A stretch of DNA of 16,299 nucleotides from Gorillibacterium sp. Lineage in GTDB: Bacteria; Bacillota; Bacilli; Paenibacillales; NBRC-103111. The notes below the pieces were generated by a model. It saw only the letters and a list, made by a program, of their open reading frames with translations. It was not told the origin of the DNA and did no database searches. The stretch lies in assembly GCA_014380705.1 (NCBI GenBank), contig JACMJI010000012.1:1-16299 (forward strand). Direction: 5' to 3'. The stretch's first letter is position 1. Every line of letters begins with the position of its first letter. Position numbers and translations under genes: made by a program. Shown piece by piece: positions 6,986 through 13,868 of the stretch.

Positions 6986-8170
6986 ATGAGACGTTATTAT
7001 CCCACACTCGTTATCCTCTTAACAGTCATCGCACTTTTATTGCGGCTTGCCTATGTCTGGACTACAGATACTCAAACCCTCTCTCATGATGAGCGGAACT
7101 ATTCGGAGCAAGCTATTCGGCTTATTGAGCAAGGAGTATATTCCTACCTCAGTGACGAACCGAATGCCCGAGTAACTCCCGGCTACCCGCTGGTTGTCGC
7201 CGCCATATATAAAGCGGTTGGGTATAAGCCTCTTGACCGTGCGTTATTCGCTGTACGTATTCTCCAATGCATCCTTGGTGCCGTTGCTGTCATTCTGATG
7301 TATCTTCTGGGGCATGAGCTTTTTAACAAAGAAACCGGTATGCTAGCAGCAGTGCTCGTTGCCTTCTATCCAACCTACATATGGTCTCCCTGGCTGCTGA
7401 CCACAGAGACGTTGTTTTTAACTGTTCTGCTTGGACTGCTGTATTATCAGGCGCGGATCCTTCGGACAAACCAGCTTCGCTATCATATGGCTGCTGGACT
7501 TCTCCTTGCCTTTGCTGTACTCATTCGTCCCAATGTCTTACCGCTTGCCGTTATTCCTTATGTGTTCCTCTGGTTCCGCGATCGTCGGTTATATGCTAGA
7601 GAAATAATGATTGGGATGCTTTCTTTTGCCAGTCTCATGCTGCCTTGGTGGATTCGCAATGCGCTGACCCTGCATGAATTTATTTTTACGGCTAAGGGCG
7701 GGGCGGGCAATCCCTTTCTTGCAGGAACAGATCCTTATTTCCGCGGGACCATTGATTGGGCAGAGGCACAGAAAGGCAATCAACTAAAGGAGGGGCTTCA
7801 TCGGCTCAGTAAAGGCTTGCGAGAGGATCCGCTGCTGTGGATTCGTTGGTTCACAATCGGCAAATTTAGGGTCTTCTTCAAAACACCTCATCTGACACTG
7901 CCTTCACCCTTTGCGGCAATCTTTGTCTGGCTGCACCTGATATTTGCCTGGGTCGGCTGGATAAGCTTGTTGACTTTCCGTAACCGCTCTGTTCGCTTTC
8001 TTTGCGTCAGTCTTCTGGTCTTCCTTGGTATCCATATGATGTTTATTCCTGTAACACGCTATACCTACGGCATGTATCCATTTCTAATGCTGGGCTTCGC
8101 AAGTGCTGTTACTGGGATTTGGAATCGTTATTGGGATACGCGAACCCCGTTTAGAAAAGGCTACCTTTAA
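6986..8170 (+). CDS. GT-C family membrane glycosyltransferase (PMT/ArnT-like, family 39/83 type)
   Basis: 394-aa polytopic membrane protein with about nine to eleven hydrophobic segments. After the first membrane segment comes an outward loop with the acidic pair DE (D35, E36) followed by Tyr 39 (HDERNYSEQA), then VTPGYPLVVAA. This is the layout of GT-C enzymes that use a polyprenyl-phosphate sugar donor and place the catalytic acid in the first outer loop. Such enzymes glycosylate proteins, lipids or wall polymers outside the membrane; the acceptor cannot be told here. I prefer the ATG at 6986, with AAGGA eleven bases upstream. A TTG at 6950 in the same frame would add 12 residues but has no ribosome binding site. 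It is divergent from the response regulator and stands alone, with no partner glycosylation genes in view. Confidence 0.8.
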   Translation: MRRYYPTLVILLTVIALLLRLAYVWTTDTQTLSHDERNYSEQAIRLIEQGVYSYLSDEPNARVTPGYPLVVAAIYKAVGYKPLDRALFAVRILQCILGAVAVILMYLLGHELFNKETGMLAAVLVAFYPTYIWSPWLLTTETLFLTVLLGLLYYQARILRTNQLRYHMAAGLLLAFAVLIRPNVLPLAVIPYVFLWFRDRRLYAREIMIGMLSFASLMLPWWIRNALTLHEFIFTAKGGAGNPFLAGTDPYFRGTIDWAEAQKGNQLKEGLHRLSKGLREDPLLWIRWFTIGKFRVFFKTPHLTLPSPFAAIFVWLHLIFAWVGWISLLTFRNRSVRFLCVSLLVFLGIHMMFIPVTRYTYGMYPFLMLGFASAVTGIWNRYWDTRTPFRKGYL

Positions 8171-8192
8171 AACGGCATGGAAGTCTGCTAAG

Positions 8193-8285
8193 CAAGGATA
8201 AACGCCTGTCGGCGTCCTCTGGCGCCGTGCGTTTACCGATGCGGAATCAGAATGAACCTTATTTAATTTTTTATACATTCTGATA
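8193..8285 (-). repeat. Structured dispersed repeat, copy A (full length)
   Basis: Read on the minus strand, this stretch matches 15455-15546 along about 92 bases. The 69-base core (8193-8261 here, 15478-15546 there) differs at one position only. The core can fold: TAAACGC...GCGTTTA closes an inner stem CGGCG...CGCCG around an 8-base loop. It follows the terminator of the HD-domain gene, in that gene's direction of transcription. In the other direction it lies 22 bases after the glycosyltransferase stop, where the hairpin may help to end transcription. Confidence 0.9.
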
Positions 8286-8289
8286 TAGG

Positions 8290-8328
8290 AATAAAGACCT
8301 GACCCTCTCGCAAAAAGGTTCAGGTCTT
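8290..8328 (-). terminator. Terminator of the HD-domain gene
   Basis: AAGACCTGA (8294-8302) pairs perfectly with TCAGGTCTT (8320-8328), with a further GG/CC pair inside. On the minus strand the stem is followed by TTTATT, a weak T-run. It starts 5 bases after the HD gene stop. The plus-strand side has no T-run, so the direction is minus. Confidence 0.65.
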
Positions 8329-8333
8329 CGTGG

Positions 8334-8798
8334 TTAAGCTTCTTCGTTATGTTGCACGCTGCTTGCTTCTGGTCGATCACCACCAAGCAGGACATCCAAC
8401 GCTTTACTGTATTTTTTGAGTCGCTCTTTATCCTTTTCTGTCTTTTTCTTCACCCTGGATAGGTCCATGTTGTCCTGTAGATCATATACCTTAATGCGGC
8501 GGGCAACGGAATGATCTCTAATTCTTAGAATAAAGTCTTCATAGGATTCTTTCTTCCGGCGAGATAGGGCATCAACAGCTTGAACAATACGCTCTGAGAA
8601 CCCCTCTTCTCTTAGTTTATCCAGCGTGAGCGTCGTATCTTCGATAGTATCATGCAGCATGGCAATGATCTGTTCTTCTTCATTAAAAGCTTTCAGCATC
8701 AAACGAATAGGATGAAAAATGTAGGGGTTTCCGCCCTTGTCAGTCTGTCCCTCATGATACTCCGTGGCCAGTATGATTGCTTTGGTTAAATTAGACAT
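8334..8798 (-). CDS. Small HD-domain phosphohydrolase, (p)ppGpp-hydrolase-like
   Basis: 154-aa single-domain protein resembling the hydrolase domain of RelA/SpoT proteins and small Mesh1-type enzymes. The metal-binding and catalytic residues are in order: H29 (FHPIRL), H49-D50 with E53-D54 (LHDTIEDT), and D106 in KVYDLQDNMD, matching the RSH pattern H...HDxxED...D...N. No synthetase domain follows; the tail is a charged helical stretch. RSH hydrolases remove pyrophosphate from ppGpp, and some Mesh1 proteins also act on NADPH; the substrate here is not proven. The start is the ATG at 8798, with AGGTGGAG eight bases upstream. It is divergent from ppk, 174 bases apart. In E. coli, alarmone inhibits exopolyphosphatase, so its place next to ppk and ppx may be functional. 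Confidence 0.8.
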   Translation of the reverse strand: MSNLTKAIILATEYHEGQTDKGGNPYIFHPIRLMLKAFNEEEQIIAMLHDTIEDTTLTLDKLREEGFSERIVQAVDALSRRKKESYEDFILRIRDHSVARRIKVYDLQDNMDLSRVKKKTEKDKERLKKYSKALDVLLGGDRPEASSVQHNEEA

Positions 8799-8863
8799 CG
8801 CTTAATCTCCACCTTTCTTTGTTTATATCTGTTTGTTGTGTCGTCGTTTGTTTGTTATTATTG

Positions 8864-8914
8864 TTACATATTTCTATACAAAAACAAGCTTTTTTTCGGT
8901 TGGAAAGTTATAAT
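8864..8914 (+). promoter_or_regulatory. Candidate ppk promoter with possible Pho-box-like hexamers
   Basis: A perfect TATAAT lies at 8909-8914, 59 bases before the proposed ppk start. No good -35 is seen 16-18 bases upstream (AAGCTT region), which suggests an activated promoter. TTACAT (8864-8869) and TATACA (8875-8880) are 11 bp apart, the spacing of PhoP half-sites in Bacillus (TTnACA units). Only two units are present and they match imperfectly. Confidence 0.4.
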
Positions 8915-8972
8915 TTTAACACAGCCTTTACAATCAGGTGAAAGAACAAACAAAAAGTCTAACCAACGGGTG

Positions 8973-11054
8973 ATGAATGTGAAAAAGGATGATATCTATC
9001 AGGAAACCTCGCGATACCTCAATCGAGACTTAAGCTGGATTGAGTTTAATCGGCGAGTGCTGGAGGAAGCGCAGGATGAGGAAACTCCCCTGCTGGAGAA
9101 GGGCAAATTTCTTGCGATCTCTGCTTCTAACCTAGACGAATTTATGAGTGTACGCGTTGCTGGACTGCGTGAATTGCAGAAAAGCGGCTATACGAAGAGA
9201 GATTTTACCGGATACACACCAGCTGGGCTGATCCGAAGAATCATGAAGCGGACGTCTCAGCTTGTGACCGAGCAGTATAAAACCTATCGTGATTTTAACC
9301 GCCAGCTTATCAAGGTCGGCGTCCGAATTCTAACCTGCCAAGAGCTAAATCAGACGCAGCAAAAAGTAATGGATCAATATTACCACGATATTGTCTATCC
9401 CGTATTAACGCCAATGGCTATCGACCAGGCAAGACCGTTTCCATTAGTTAACAGCTTGACGCTTTATTTGGCTGTAGTCCTGATTAAACATGACGATGTA
9501 TCGGAACAGCCGCTGCATTTTGCCATTGTACGGGTTCCTTCTAATTTATCCCGACTCGTCCCTGTACCAAACAGGAGTAAGAATAAACGCAGCTTTATTC
9601 TATTAGAAGACTTGATTAAACAGCACATCGAAACCCTGTTCAGTGGCTACACGCCTGTTTCTGTCCACAACTTCCGACTAACACGAAACTCTGACCTGAC
9701 GCTTGATGAAGAGGGGGCGGAGGATCTGCTGGAGGAGATTGAGAAGGGAGTGCGTAAACGGCGTTGGGGTGCTCCTGTCCGGCTTGAAGTGGAAAAGGAT
9801 ATACATCCCTATGCCCTTGAACAGCTCAATGAAGAATTCGAAATTGCCAATTCCGTTTTTGAGATTGAAGGACTGATGGATTTAAGCTGTCTAATGAAGC
9901 TTCCAGACATGCTGCGCGAACATAGCCATTTAAAGTTCTCAGAAACAAATCCAGTCTATCCAAAAGAATTGGTGGATGCGGAGTCGTTATTCGATGTGCT
10001 TAGTAAGCAGGATGTGCTGATCTATCACCCTTATGAATCCTTTGAAGCGGTGAATGACTTCATCTTAGAAGCGGCGGAGGACCCGCTGGTGCTGGCAATC
10101 AAGATTACACTTTACAGGGTGAGCGGGAACTCGCTATTGGTGCGAGCGCTCGAGCGCGCAGCAGAGGAAGGCAAGCAGGTAACGGTGGCTTTGGAGCTTA
10201 AGGCCCGATTTGACGAGGAACGCAATATTGCCTGGGCACGACGCCTAGAGAAAGCGGGCTGTCACGTCGTATACGGTTTAATTGGTTTAAAAACCCACGC
10301 CAAGATAACCCAAGTTGTTCGTCAAGAAGAAAAGGGGCTGCGCCGTTATATCCATGTAGGAACGGGCAATTATAATGAAAATACGGCCAAGCATTATACC
10401 GATGTCGGATTATTCACCTCGGACCCGGAGATCGGGGAGGATGTATCGACTCTTTTCAATGAAATTACCGGATACTCGGAAGTGCCAGAGTTAAAGAAAC
10501 TTATTGCAGCCCCCAAATATATGCTCAAAGCTCTGTCAGAGCTCATTGAGCGAGAAACTGAGAATGCTAAATTGGGCAAGCCTGCGCATATCATCGCCAA
10601 GATTAATTCATTGTCCAATCAAGAGGTTATTGAGAAGCTGTACGCCGCCTCTCAAGCAGGGGTGCAGATTGACCTAATCGTTCGCGGGATTTGCTGCTTG
10701 CGACCTGGCGTACCTGGACTTAGTGAGAATATTACCGTTCGCAGCATTCTGGACCGTTATCTTGAGCACTCTAGGCTGCTCTATTTCGAAAACGGTGGTA
10801 AACATGAGGCATGGATATCAAGCGCCGATTGGATGACGCGAAACCTGACTCGCCGCATCGAAATCATGTGCCCTGTGAGCAGTCCCGCAACTCGTGACAC
10901 CCTCATTGGTATCCTAAAGCTTCATATGAAGGATACAGTAAAGGCGCGTCATCTACAGCCGAGTGGCTTGTATACCTATCTTCCGGAAGGGACCGTTCCC
11001 TTTCGCAGCCAGTTTGTAGCCGCTAACATTAAGTCGTGGAAGAAGTCTCCCTGA
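8973..11054 (+). CDS. ppk: Polyphosphate kinase (PPK1)
   Basis: 693-aa enzyme that reversibly moves the terminal phosphate of ATP onto polyphosphate. N-terminal domain: NRDLSWIEFNRRVLEEA and SASNLDEFMSVRVAGL. Head domain: LTPMAIDQARPFPLVNSL. The catalytic C-terminal half has HPYESF, ITLYRVSGNS, GLKTHAKI with H442, HVGTGNYNENTAKHYTD, and LEHSRLLYF (H599) followed by SSADWMTRNL. H442 and H599 correspond to E. coli His435 and His592, the phosphorylated and acid-base histidines. The length is normal. The frame is open back to 8838, but that part crosses the promoter and is unlikely to be translated. The start is uncertain: ATG 8973 has a weak, close GGG, while GTG 8979 would have GGGTG at better spacing. 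A terminator follows, then ppx with its own promoter. Confidence 0.95.
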   Translation: MNVKKDDIYQETSRYLNRDLSWIEFNRRVLEEAQDEETPLLEKGKFLAISASNLDEFMSVRVAGLRELQKSGYTKRDFTGYTPAGLIRRIMKRTSQLVTEQYKTYRDFNRQLIKVGVRILTCQELNQTQQKVMDQYYHDIVYPVLTPMAIDQARPFPLVNSLTLYLAVVLIKHDDVSEQPLHFAIVRVPSNLSRLVPVPNRSKNKRSFILLEDLIKQHIETLFSGYTPVSVHNFRLTRNSDLTLDEEGAEDLLEEIEKGVRKRRWGAPVRLEVEKDIHPYALEQLNEEFEIANSVFEIEGLMDLSCLMKLPDMLREHSHLKFSETNPVYPKELVDAESLFDVLSKQDVLIYHPYESFEAVNDFILEAAEDPLVLAIKITLYRVSGNSLLVRALERAAEEGKQVTVALELKARFDEERNIAWARRLEKAGCHVVYGLIGLKTHAKITQVVRQEEKGLRRYIHVGTGNYNENTAKHYTDVGLFTSDPEIGEDVSTLFNEITGYSEVPELKKLIAAPKYMLKALSELIERETENAKLGKPAHIIAKINSLSNQEVIEKLYAASQAGVQIDLIVRGICCLRPGVPGLSENITVRSILDRYLEHSRLLYFENGGKHEAWISSADWMTRNLTRRIEIMCPVSSPATRDTLIGILKLHMKDTVKARHLQPSGLYTYLPEGTVPFRSQFVAANIKSWKKSP

Positions 11055-11088
11055 GGATATAAAGGGAATAAAGCTAATAAGAATGTTT

Positions 11089-11130
11089 AAAAACACCCTC
11101 ATCTGCTGATCGCCGAAGAGGGTGTTTTTA
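11089..11130 (+). terminator. Rho-independent terminator of ppk
   Basis: AAAAACACCCTC (11089-11100) pairs perfectly with GAGGGTGTTTTT (11118-11129) around a 17-base loop, ending in a run of T. It lies 35 bases after the ppk stop. As the stem begins with A and ends with T, it may act in both directions. It shows that ppk and ppx are not one simple operon. Confidence 0.93.
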
Positions 11131-11136
11131 CTATTT

Positions 11137-11166
11137 CATTCCGGACGCCGACAAGCGTTTATGCTT
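11137..11166 (+). repeat. Dispersed repeat, shortened copy D
   Basis: GGACGCCGACAAGCGTTTAT and the next four bases (11143-11166) match the distal part of copies A and B with two differences in 24. The bases just before (TCATTCCG) match parts of the proximal end, so the middle of the element, about 35-40 bases, seems to be deleted. It lies 7 bases downstream of the ppk terminator, in the same polarity as ppk. Confidence 0.7.
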
Positions 11167-11247
11167 ATTTTCGTACGGTTCCCGGTCCTCTTTCTGACTA
11201 ATACCAAGGAATTTGTAGCACAGAGTCACAGGCAAACACCAATTGCG

Positions 11248-11278
11248 TTTACACGTTGGCGGCTCAAACCTGTATAAT
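11248..11278 (+). promoter_or_regulatory. Probable ppx promoter
   Basis: A perfect -10 box TATAAT (11273-11278) is preceded by TTTACA (11248-11253) at a long spacing of 19, or TTACAC at 18. Transcription would start near 11285, about 48 bases before the ATG at 11333. This supports that start over the upstream TTG at 11243. Confidence 0.6.
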
Positions 11279-11332
11279 GAATGGATAACCAATGACTATT
11301 TTCTGGAAAATTGGCGAACTGGGAGGCATAAC

Positions 11333-12853
11333 ATGAAATTAAGCCAACTTTTTGGCATTATAGATATAGGATCCAACTCTGTCCGGATGGTCATCTATGA
11401 AGACGCAGGCGAGGGTATTCATCGGGTGGTCGAAGAGAGCAAGAAGACGATTCGTCTGATCGACAAAGTGACGCGCGAGGGGCAACTTCCCATTCAAGAG
11501 CTTCAGGACCTACTGGATACGCTGATTGAATTCCAAGTCCTGTGCAAGGGCTACAACACTGCGTTTATCCGTTCGGTAGCGACGGCAGCCATCCGTAATG
11601 CAATCAACTCGGAGGAAGTCGTTGCTTACCTGACTTCAATGACGGGGCTGACTATAGAGGTAGCGAGTGAACAAGACGAAGCTCGGTATGGCTTTATTGG
11701 GGTGCTAAACGCCATGGCTGTCACGGATGGCTTCTTGATCGATATTGGCGGTGGCAGCACCGAGATCTCACTTTTTCGCAATCGGTCCATCGTGCACACG
11801 GTCTCCTTTCCCTTTGGTGCGGTTAATACGGCCAAACGATACGCACCTGGTGGTGCTTCGGATGAAGCAAGCCTGCGGGATATTCGCGTCATGACGGAGG
11901 CGCTATTTGAGTGTGAACCATGGCTTAAAAAAAGCCCGGGTCTCCCTATGATCGGACTTGGGGGCACGATTCGTACACTTGCGAAGCTCGTTCAACGCAG
12001 GAGCAATCACTCCTTGCCCATCGCTCATAACTACCAGATGAGCTTGACAACGGTTCATGAAACCATAGAATTTCTTGCTGGCCTGCCGCTTAATCAACGG
12101 GTTAAGGTTGAAGGGCTTGCTGTGGATCGTGCAGATATTATCGTTCCTGGGCTGGTCATCCTGCAGAATGCTCTCCTCCATACTCAAGCCTCTCACAGTA
12201 TTGTTAGTGGCGCGGGTCTGCGGGAAGGGGTGTATTACGAGACGGTTATGCCTGGCAAGCCATTTGTAGAAAATGTTCTTGAGCACAGCGTAGCTAACCT
12301 GCTGCGCAATGCTTCCTATCTGCCGGCGCGGCACACGGAACAGGTTCATCAAATTGCGATGCAGCTTTTCGATGGTCTACAGGATGTTCACAAGCTGGAT
12401 AGCAGCTTGCGGGCATGTCTCTATGCAGCTTCCAAACTGTACAGAATCGGGACATCGATCAGCTATTACTGCTACCCTGTCCATACCTTTTACTTGATGA
12501 CCAACGCACGGATAAATGGGCTAACACACCGAGAGATTGTGCTCTCCTCCTTGATCGCATCTTACACAGGCAAAAAAAAGACTCGGAAAGCCTTTTTGGT
12601 ACACCAGGACTTGCTTACTCAAGCCGATTTATCAGCGGCTGTCGCGCTCGGATCCTTGCTGCAGCTTGCCGCAGCACTCGACAGCAGCCGCTCACAGCGG
12701 GTGCAGCAGATTAAGGTCCAGAGTAAAGGGGCGCCTACCTTTCAGCTTGTCTGCAGTGCCTACCCGCAATCGGAGCTTACTGCAGCCAAGACACTATCCG
12801 AAGATTTCCGTAAAGTCTGGCGTTTCCCTCTCGTCCTTACGGTTGCACCGTGA
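11333..12853 (+). CDS. ppx: Exopolyphosphatase (Ppx/GppA family)
   Basis: 506-aa ASKHA-fold phosphatase that removes terminal phosphate from polyphosphate; the family also includes pppGpp phosphatases. Motifs: first phosphate loop IIDIGSNSVRMVIY (D11, G13, N15), SVATAAIRNA, the catalytic Glu in SEQDEARYGF (E116), second phosphate loop LIDIGGGSTEIS (D137, G139-G141), and FPFGAVNTAKRY. The C-terminal half is an HD-like helical domain (LEHSVANLLRNASYL), as in E. coli Ppx, and the length agrees. The start has GGGAGG six bases upstream. It ends only 6 bases from the stop of the convergent ArsR-type gene, with no terminator between, so the two messages probably overlap. Ppx is favoured over GppA because of the adjoining ppk and the full length. 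Confidence 0.9.
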   Translation: MKLSQLFGIIDIGSNSVRMVIYEDAGEGIHRVVEESKKTIRLIDKVTREGQLPIQELQDLLDTLIEFQVLCKGYNTAFIRSVATAAIRNAINSEEVVAYLTSMTGLTIEVASEQDEARYGFIGVLNAMAVTDGFLIDIGGGSTEISLFRNRSIVHTVSFPFGAVNTAKRYAPGGASDEASLRDIRVMTEALFECEPWLKKSPGLPMIGLGGTIRTLAKLVQRRSNHSLPIAHNYQMSLTTVHETIEFLAGLPLNQRVKVEGLAVDRADIIVPGLVILQNALLHTQASHSIVSGAGLREGVYYETVMPGKPFVENVLEHSVANLLRNASYLPARHTEQVHQIAMQLFDGLQDVHKLDSSLRACLYAASKLYRIGTSISYYCYPVHTFYLMTNARINGLTHREIVLSSLIASYTGKKKTRKAFLVHQDLLTQADLSAAVALGSLLQLAAALDSSRSQRVQQIKVQSKGAPTFQLVCSAYPQSELTAAKTLSEDFRKVWRFPLVLTVAP

Positions 12854-12859
12854 ATTAGT

Positions 12860-13486
12860 TTAGTGCAGTTCATCCCACTTAGCCCAAATTTCGCGAGGGT
12901 TCAATTCGTAAATCTCCTTCTCGCGGTACATAAATTGATGCATAATCATTTCCCGACGTAGCGTAGCGTAATCCGCATAGTAGGTTTTCATAAAAGTGTT
13001 GATCTCCGCTTCGGGGTAAGATCTTCCCAACTCCAATCTTTCGGCCAAGGCCTCCAGAATGACTAGCTTCTTCTTGAGCTGAACGGGAATATGCTTTAAT
13101 CGACCATCCGGTGTGAAAAAATTTCGGAGTACCGCGGACTTCCACTTCTCCTTAACCTCTGTTCCTCTCATCGCTTCCTCCTCTTCCTCCTCTGAAAGGA
13201 TGGGCTTGTTGCTATTGCGGCAGATGAATTTAACCGTTTCATCTGCCCCTAACGCCAGAAAAGAGCCATTCAGCGAAAAATATACGGTATTCCGGTCCCT
13301 ACGCTCATAAATTAGACTTGCTTCTCGCAGCTTGGCCGCGTGGTGAGTTATCGTCGGCGGGCTTACGCCCAACTTCTCAGCCAAGGCAAGACCGCTAAAC
13401 TCGCCGGCTGCCAGCAAACAGAGGATGCGGATGCGGGTGGGATCGGATAAAGCTTTGTGATAAGTGACTAGTTTTTCTAATTGCAT
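12860..13486 (-). CDS. ArsR-family transcriptional regulator with C-terminal DUF2087 domain
   Basis: 208-aa DNA-binding protein. Residues about 1-80 form the ArsR winged helix (KALSDPTRIRILCLL, then LAEKLGVSPPTITHHAAKLR as the recognition part, and RRDRNTVYFSLN as the wing). The last 90 residues match DUF2087: RNFFTPDGRLKHIP, KKKLVILEALAERLELGRSY, and EAEINTFMKTYYADYATLRR. The cysteine pair of the metal-sensing ArsR members is absent, so metal sensing is unlikely. The start is the ATG at 13486, with AGAGGAG eight bases upstream; a TTG extension to 13537 has no such site. It is divergent from pyk and convergent with ppx. A 16-bp-period repeat covers its promoter, so autoregulation is likely; it may also affect pyk. 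Confidence 0.88.
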   Translation of the reverse strand: MQLEKLVTYHKALSDPTRIRILCLLAAGEFSGLALAEKLGVSPPTITHHAAKLREASLIYERRDRNTVYFSLNGSFLALGADETVKFICRNSNKPILSEEEEEEAMRGTEVKEKWKSAVLRNFFTPDGRLKHIPVQLKKKLVILEALAERLELGRSYPEAEINTFMKTYYADYATLRREMIMHQFMYREKEIYELNPREIWAKWDELH

Positions 13487-13568
13487 AGAATACACTCCTC
13501 TGAGCGAAAAACTTAGGTTTTTACGATTCGCGGTCAATTACAGCATAGTCGTAAGGTTTATGATGCTT

Positions 13569-13596
13569 ATATTAACACAATCGTTTAATTAGTCAA
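13569..13596 (-). promoter_or_regulatory. Probable promoter of the ArsR-family gene
   Basis: On the minus strand TTGACT (13591-13596) and TAATAT (13569-13574) are spaced 16 bases. This gives a start near 13562 and a leader of about 75 bases. The -35 box sits within the GTTTAATTAGT repeats. Confidence 0.55.
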
Positions 13597-13625
13597 CTGT
13601 TTAATTAGTTTCTTGTTTAGTCATT
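13583..13625. promoter_or_regulatory. 16-bp-period repeats over the ArsR-family promoter, probable operator
   Basis: GTTTAATTAGT occurs perfectly at 13583-13593 and 13599-13609. A third, partial copy GTTTAGTCATT occurs in register at 13615-13625. The repeats surround the -35 box. ArsR proteins usually bind AT-rich symmetrical sites over their own promoter; each unit here contains the palindrome TTAATTA or TAATTA. Autorepression is inferred. Confidence 0.55.
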
Positions 13626-13774
13626 TATTTTCCCAGAATAGACGGAGTATTGCGGAGAATTTGTTTCATCGGTTCCACTCGCAAAGGAAGGGTACCGACT
13701 TTTTGGTCAGAACTAAGCCTAAACCATGCGCTAACAATGCTCTGCGATAACCACTGCAATTCTTTGGCAGCTTA

Positions 13775-13783
13775 TGGTAAGAT
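13775..13783 (+). promoter_or_regulatory. Candidate extended -10 promoter of pyk
   Basis: TGGTAAGAT reads as an extended -10 element (TGn before TAAGAT). The expected -35 region, TGCAAT at 13755-13760, is weak. Transcription would start near 13790, giving a leader of about 80 bases. I see no riboswitch or hairpin in this leader. Confidence 0.35.
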
Positions 13784-13868
13784 GTTTAAGAATGTAGGTT
13801 TCGGAAGAGTTAACGGTGAATGAACATTGCAAAGTGATCGCACAAGTCTCAAGGAGGCACATAAAACC

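Noticed and set aside
8171..8333. Insertion sequence or mobile element around copy A
   Set aside because: No transposase frame, no terminal inverted repeats beyond the internal hairpin, and no clear target duplication; only the small repeat element is supported.
8838..8972. 45-residue N-terminal extension of ppk from a GTG at 8838
   Set aside because: It crosses the TATAAT element at 8909-8914, has no ribosome binding site, and is not needed to reach the normal PPK1 length.
11243..11332. 30-residue N-terminal extension of ppx from a TTG at 11243
   Set aside because: It lies over the -35/-10 promoter, and the ATG at 11333 has a strong GGGAGG.
11903..12352. 149-codon minus-strand frame inside ppx
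   Set aside because: ppx is supported along its whole length by family motifs; the antisense frame has no recognisable domain or start signal.
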